Positions 60,001 to 64,000 of a stretch of DNA of 64,000 nt are shown one piece after another. The notes below the pieces were generated by a model. It ran no database searches and was not told the DNA's origin. It was given only the letters and a program-made list of their open reading frames with translations. Source of the stretch: Lewinellaceae bacterium (lineage in GTDB: Bacteria; Bacteroidota; Bacteroidia; Chitinophagales; Saprospiraceae); the NCBI GenBank assembly GCA_016708875.1, contig JADJFA010000012.1:124001-188000 (forward strand), read 5' to 3'. Numbering within the stretch: position 1 is the stretch's first letter; every line of letters begins with the position of its first letter. Made by a program: the position numbers and the translations under genes.

Positions 60001-60700
60001 CGGGCTTTGGTTCTGCTTGAAATCTGCAGATCTGGATGGCGACGGCGATCTTGACCTCGTGACAGGCAATTTTGGCCTAAACACCCGCTTCACTGCCAGC
60101 TCCGATGCACCATTCGGGTGTTATGCCAAAGATTTCGACAACAACGGGACGCTTGAATCCATCGTTACTTTTTTCGAAAAGGGCAAAAAACACCCCCTTG
60201 TTCAAAAAGAGGTATTGGTAAAACAATTACCCGCTTTAAAGAAGAAGTTCCTGTACGCATCAAATTATGCAAACGCCACTGTTGAAGATATTTGGCAAAA
60301 AAAAGACCTGGATGCTGCCTTGCAGCTCCTCGCTTATGATCTTGAAACCTGTTGGTGGGAAAACGCGGGCGGCAAATTCGTGCGGCACAGCTTGCCCTTC
60401 CAAGCGCAAATCTCTGCAATCCAAGGCATTGTGGTCGAAGACCTGAATGGCGACGGCCATCTCGACCTGCTGATGGCGGGCAATAAATTCGGCCTTGAAG
60501 TCGGGAGCGGTCGCTATGATGCAGGGAACGGTGTGTTCTTATCTGGCGACGGAAAGGGCAATTTTGCCTGGGTCAATAATCTCCAGAGTGGCTTCTGGGC
60601 TACGCACAATGCACGCGATTTGGTGATGCTCCAGGGAGGAAGAGACAAGCGATTTTTTGTCGTTGGGAATAATAACAGCGCCTTACAGGTCTTTGAATAA
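57068..60700 (+). CDS. FG-GAP/ASPIC protein, copy 5 (subfamily B), intact
   Basis: 1210 residues in one frame, the reference for the array. Acidic/basic tail (1-30), membrane helix 31-50 (RLLLLLLLLPVLGYAIWKLI), about a dozen D-x-D/N-x-D-G loops (e.g. VTIGDMNNDRLPDIYF, FDGDSDGDLDLYLL, SDVNRDGHLDVYVGND, ADLDLDGDLDLVVNN, ADLDGDGDLDLVTGN, EDLNGDGHLDLLMAGN), ASPIC domain near residue 650 (VEKLSVRWPDGKTQILTNVP) and a conserved end region with KKKFLYASNYANATVEDIWQ and DLETCWWENAGGKFVRHSLP. No T9SS tail, no lipobox. In-frame insertions: an 8-residue tandem SGGGKGEV x2, GRPSPGGGRPLSGLPPNGPD and AASQGGGRAAA. Role unknown; a Ca-stabilised propeller pair at the cell envelope is inferred. Confidence 0.88.
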   Translation: MSKKDSDENENRTTGSEDNAVPKKRKYINKRLLLLLLLLPVLGYAIWKLIPKGDKHDQKNNDIVEETLYAKYPLLQLLEPDETGIDFQNRIDETMENNYATNINVYNGGGVTIGDMNNDRLPDIYFVRSNGQNCLYINQGDFKFKDITQSAGLASVDGFETSAAAVDINADGFLDLYVCRAGPFFNETRRNKLYINNGLSPSGGGKGEVSGGGKGEVTFTERANEYGLDDISASTGSAFFDGDSDGDLDLYLLNYPKDNNYSVKITASAIKNGKPTPDFGPKDTYDSDRYYRNDVNSTKAGSGSKKFTDVSQEVGIWNRAFGLSASVSDVNRDGHLDVYVGNDFMQPDQLYINSGKGTFTDRLSDYMRHCSQATMGSDLSDFDNDGLVDIYTVDMMPSNNARDKSVKWAIVNSLYITAIQNGVFEPVTRNVLQRNNGNGTFSDVACQAGVFRTDWSWSGLVADFDNDMLKDIYVSNGYRRDIHNIDHAEFSKKLKEDKSSQEILSQYKTIEEFLLTVPTFKPRDFIYRNTGNWQFEDKGGAWATMKASWSCGAAWADLDLDGDLDLVVNNLEDPAFIFKNLCREQNKGNYLQAKLHGSPLNPFAVGASVLIEYNSTQAGQPGHKQYQEISPNRGIFSSSEHLIHFGMGQVEKVEKLSVRWPDGKTQILTNVPTNQRLQLDWKNASGYVASLVPVVTDQTLLSEKTNSSGVDFQHIEYRYNDFEHFPLMPWMESELGPLIAKGDVNSDGLDDFFVGNSFLSPAALYVQTPDGKFKPSNQGLWENEKVYEDHGAVFFDFELDGDQDLFIVSGGVDAPAQGRSRLWQNRLYLNDGKGNLGLFGRPSPGGGRPLSGLPPNGPDLGLRVVTHDYDNDGDLDLFIGGRIVPDKWPLTPRSTILRNDAASQGGGRAAANFTDVTETVGGDFARCGMVTDLAWADLDKDGQAELVVVGEWMPVSVFKLKGGKLSNVTAQMGLGKSNGLWFCLKSADLDGDGDLDLVTGNFGLNTRFTASSDAPFGCYAKDFDNNGTLESIVTFFEKGKKHPLVQKEVLVKQLPALKKKFLYASNYANATVEDIWQKKDLDAALQLLAYDLETCWWENAGGKFVRHSLPFQAQISAIQGIVVEDLNGDGHLDLLMAGNKFGLEVGSGRYDAGNGVFLSGDGKGNFAWVNNLQSGFWATHNARDLVMLQGGRDKRFFVVGNNNSALQVFE
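57671..57716 (+). repeat. 24-bp tandem duplication in array copy 5
   Basis: tctggagggggcaagggg units at 57671-57692 and 57695-57716 are identical with a 24-bp period, read in frame as SGGGKGEV twice. Copies 4 and 6 do not have it at this loop. Confidence 0.85.
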
Positions 60701-60729
60701 TTCAAATTTTACCATAACAGGAAATAAAA

Positions 60730-63700
60730 ATGAGCAAAAACAATACAAAAGGCAGTCAAATAAAAGTGGTTGGCTCAGATGAAAATACTGCGCCAAAAAC
60801 ACGCAAAATCTTCAACCAACGATTGCTGTTGCTATTGCTTCTATTGGCAGCCATTGGGTATATTATCTGGAAATTTATCCCAAAAGGCGATAAATACGAT
60901 CAAAAAGAGAACGATGTTGTAGAGGCAACGCTCAATGCCAAAAACCCTTTGTTGCAATTGCTTGAAGCAAGTGAAACGGGTATTGATTTCCAGAATCAGA
61001 TCATTGAAACCGTTACGAACAACCACGCTACCAACATAAACATCTTTAACGGCGGCGGAGTGGCTATCGCCGACGTGAACAATGACAATTTGCCCGACAT
61101 CTATTTTGTATGCAGCAACGGACAAAATCGCTTATACCTCAACGAAGGGAATTTTAAATTTAAAGACATCACTTTATCAGCAGGGCTGGCTTCGGAAGAA
61201 GGTTTCGAAACTGCGGTGGCAGCGGCGGACGTTAACAGTGATGGATTTATGGATTTTTATGTTTGTCGTGCCGGGCCGTTTGAAAACGAAGAGCGGCGCA
61301 ACAAACTTTACATCAACAACGGCCTTGCCTCGGGCGGAGTGACGTTTACGGAACGCTCCAAAGAATACGGCCTCGACGATATAAGTGCCTCCACTGGCGC
61401 CTGTTTCTTTGACGGAGACGGCGACGGCGACCTTGACCTGTACCTGGTTAACTATCCAAAGGACACCAAGTATGCTACTCAAATTACAGCCACTGCAAGC
61501 CCTAACAGTACACCTGTTCCTGACTTTAACCCAAAAGACACGTACGACTCAGACCGATATTACCGCAATGATCTCAACTCGGCTGGCGCCGGAAGCAAAA
61601 AATTCACGGATGTCAGCAAGGAAGTTGGCATTTGGAACCGCCGTTTCGGGTTAAGTGTCTCCGTTTCTGACCTTAATCGGGGATGGGCATCTGGATCTTT
61701 ATGTTGGCAACGATTTTCTCCAACCCGACCAGTTGTATATAAATTCCGGTAAAGGGACTTTTACCGACCGTATCTCGGAATATATGCGGCACAGCTCGCA
61801 ATCCACCATGGGCACTGATTTGAGCGATTTTGACAACGACGGTTTGATTGACATTTATGCTGTTGATATGATGTCGCCCAATAATGCCCGGCATAAAACG
61901 GTCAGAACAGCCAACTCAAATGGCTTTTATCTCAGTGCCGTGCAAAACGGGGTCTTTGAGCCTGTAACCCGCAACGTGCTACAGCGCAACAATGGCAACG
62001 GCACCTTTTCAGACATCGCTTGCCAGGCCGGCGTGTACAGAACAGACTGGTCCTGGAGCGGCATTGTAGCCGATTTTGACAACGATATGCTGAAGGACAT
62101 TTACGTGTCAAATGGATACCGCCGGGATATCCACAACATTGATTATTCCGAGTTTGCTAAAAAGTTTAAAATCCAACAAATCTAACAAGGAGATATTGCA
62201 GCAGTATAAAACCATGGAGGAGTACCTCAATACGGTTCCCTCGTTTAAAGCCCGTGATTTTATATTCCGCAATACTGGAAACTGGGGATTTGAGGACAAG
62301 GGTGGCGAATGGGCCACCATGAAAGCAAGCTGGTCGTGCGGGGCTGCATGGGCCGATCTGGACCTGGACGGAGACCTGGATTTTGTAGTGAACAATCTCG
62401 AAGACCCGTCATTTGTTTTCAAAAACCTCAGCCGCGAACAAAACAAGGGCAACTATCTTCAAGCCAAGTTACACGGCAGCCCAATAAAACGCCTTTGCCG
62501 TAGGTGCTTCTGTACTTATTGAGTATGCTCCCACTCAGCCTGGGCAGCCTGGCCAGAAACAATACCAGGAGATCAGCCCCAACCGAGGCATTTTCTCTTG
62601 CTCAGAGCACCTCATCCATTTTGGAATGGGCCAAACAGCCCAGGTAGAGAAACTCAGCGTGCGTTGGCCTGACGGCAAGACCCAAACCCTGACAAATGTG
62701 CCTACCAACCAGCGACTCCAATTGGACTGGAAGAATGCTTCTGGCTACGTGGCTTCGCTCATGCCGGTCGGTGCAACGCAGACACTCTTAAGCGATAAAA
62801 CCAATACCTCAGGGGTCAATTTTGTACACAAAGAATTCAAATACAACGACTTTGAGAACTTCCCCCTAATGCCCTGGATGGAAAGCGAGCTCGGGCCGCT
62901 CAGCGCTGCCGGTGACGTGAACGGTGATGGGCTGGACGACTTTTTTGTCGGTAACTCCTTCCTCTCCCCCGCCGCGCTCTATGTGCAAACGCCGACGGAA
63001 AATTCAAGCCCAGCAACCAAAGCCTTTGGGAAAAAAGTGTACGAGGATCACGGTGCTGTATTTTTCGATTTTGAAGGAGACGGCGACCAGGACCTTTTTG
63101 TGGTAAGTGGCGGAATAGATGCCCCTGCCCAAGGGCGTAGCAGGTTATGGCAGAACCGCCTATACCTCAATGATGGCAAAGGAAACTTTGGCTTATTCGG
63201 CCGCCCAAGCCCTGGTGGCGGCAGACCGGTATCTGGCTTGCCACCCAACGGGCCTGACCTGGGGCATCGCGTAGTTGCTCACGACTACGACAATGATGGA
63301 GACCTTGACATGTTTATCGGCGGACGAATCGTGCCAGACAAATGGCCACTCACGCCACGCAGCACGATATTGCGTAATGACAGGGGACGGGGCTTTACAG
63401 ATGTGACGGAAACTGTAGGCGGCGATTTCGCGCGCTGCGGCATGGTCACAGACCTCCATTGGGCAGATTTAGACAAAGATGGCCAAGCCGAACTAGTAGT
63501 CGTGGGAGAATGGATGCCCGTATCCGTTTTCAAACTTTCCAGCGGCAAGCTTACCAATGTCACGGAGCAAATGGGGCTTGAAAAGAGCAATGGGCTTTGG
63601 TTCAGCCTAAAGACTGCCGATTTAGACGGCGACGGCGACCTTGACCTCGTGACAGGCAATTTTGGCCTCAATTCCCGCTTTACTGCCAGCCCTGATGCGC

Positions 63701-64000
63701 CATTCGGTTGCTACGCCAAAGATTTTGACAACAACGGAACGCTTGACCCTATTGTTACCTTCTTCGAAGAGGGCAAAAATTATCCGCTGGTTCAAAAAGA
63801 TATACTGGTAAAACAAATGCCTTCCTTAAAAAAGAAGTTCCTGTACGCATCAGATTATGCAAATGCCACAGTTGAAGATATTTGGCCTAAAAAAGACCTG
63901 GATGCTGCGTTGCAGCTCTTTGCTTATGACCTTGAAACTTGTTGGTGGGAAAATCAAGGCGGGAAATTCGTTCGGCGCAGCCTACCCTTCCAAGCTCAAA
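60730..64000 (+). CDS. FG-GAP/ASPIC protein, copy 6 (subfamily B), broken and cut by window end
   Basis: Pieces 60730-61680, 61680-62165, 62165-62490 and about 62491-64000 (end not in window). Breaks: extra G near 61680 (cggggatggg), near 62163 and near 62488. A local out-of-frame stretch at about 62990-63035 is compensated. Tail NNTKGSQIKVVGSDENTAPK, helix LLLLLLLLAAIGYIIWKFI, then the same order as copy 5: KNPLLQLLEASETGIDFQNQ, FDGDGDGDLDLYLVNYPKD, DVSKEVGIWNRRFGLSVSV, ASPIC VEKLSVRWPDGKTQTLTNVP. It shares with copy 5 the GRPSPGGGRPVSGLPPNGPD insertion but lacks the AASQGGGRAAA and SGGGKGEV insertions. Starts 29 bp after copy 5. Confidence 0.8.

Noticed and set aside
42685..64000. Diversity-generating retroelement or phase-variable cassette behind the array variation
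   Set aside because: No reverse transcriptase, template repeat or invertase gene was seen; variation is spread over loops and homopolymers.

Overview
The window looks like a chromosome segment of a Bacteroidota bacterium, most probably of the Saprospiria/Lewinella-Haliscomenobacter type. Supporting signs are type IX secretion (T9SS) C-terminal sorting domains, a HYR/dockerin/cohesin-like giant adhesin, DUF1501/DUF1800 pairs, a DivIC/FtsB-type protein, large FG-GAP/ASPIC proteins, Bacteroidota-type TAnnTTTG promoters, and gaps filled with palindromic GC-rich micro-repeats. No rRNA, tRNA, CRISPR array, integrase or transposase was recognised.

Layout. 1-2.7 kb: a nested palindromic element, then a broken GH42-like secreted glycosidase. 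2.7-16.4 kb: a surface-polysaccharide locus with hexapeptide acetyltransferase, DegT/DnrJ aminotransferase, CapD-like 4,6-dehydratase, initiating sugar-phosphate transferase, CpsB-type PHP phosphatase, gmd, fcl (frameshifted), manC, three GT4 glycosyltransferases (one +, two -) and a small methyltransferase. A DUF433 gene lies inside it and a YoeB-type toxin-antitoxin pair at its end. Together the sugar genes could make GDP-fucose and a 4-amino (bacillosamine-like) sugar and start a repeat unit on undecaprenyl phosphate. 17-24.2 kb: envelope genes (MlaD/MCE protein, N-acetylmuramoyl-alanine amidase, divergent LptD, OmpA/PD40-type protein). 24.4-33 kb: DUF1501 and DUF1800 proteins, sucD, divIC/ftsB-like, adk, PfkB-family kinase, AlkA-like glycosylase, SDR and DoxX. 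33.7-42.4 kb: a ~6.2 kb T9SS adhesin gene in pieces, a small secreted protein and two lipoproteins. 42.6-64 kb: six tandem, same-strand genes for ~1150-1210-residue membrane-anchored FG-GAP/VCBS + ASPIC (UnbV) proteins; the last runs off the window.

Two patterns cut across the annotation. First, single-base frameshifts are dense (about 25-30) but uneven: long genes such as lptD, gmd, sucD, adk and the DUF1501/DUF1800 genes are intact, whereas the OmpA-like gene, the adhesin and the FG-GAP array are shattered while keeping protein-level conservation on both sides of each break. Residual assembly error in multi-copy families is the simplest reading, but a 46-nt deletion in one copy is not a homopolymer slip. 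Second, short palindromes are everywhere: perfect hairpins sit in frame inside coding sequences, and most gaps hold inverted repeats whose arms are built of short tandem units.

The best candidate for something new is the six-gene FG-GAP/ASPIC array. It has two subfamilies in an AAABBB order, near-constant 27-33 bp gaps (one exception), inner-membrane anchors instead of secretion tags, and lineage-specific palindromic insertions at the same loop positions.
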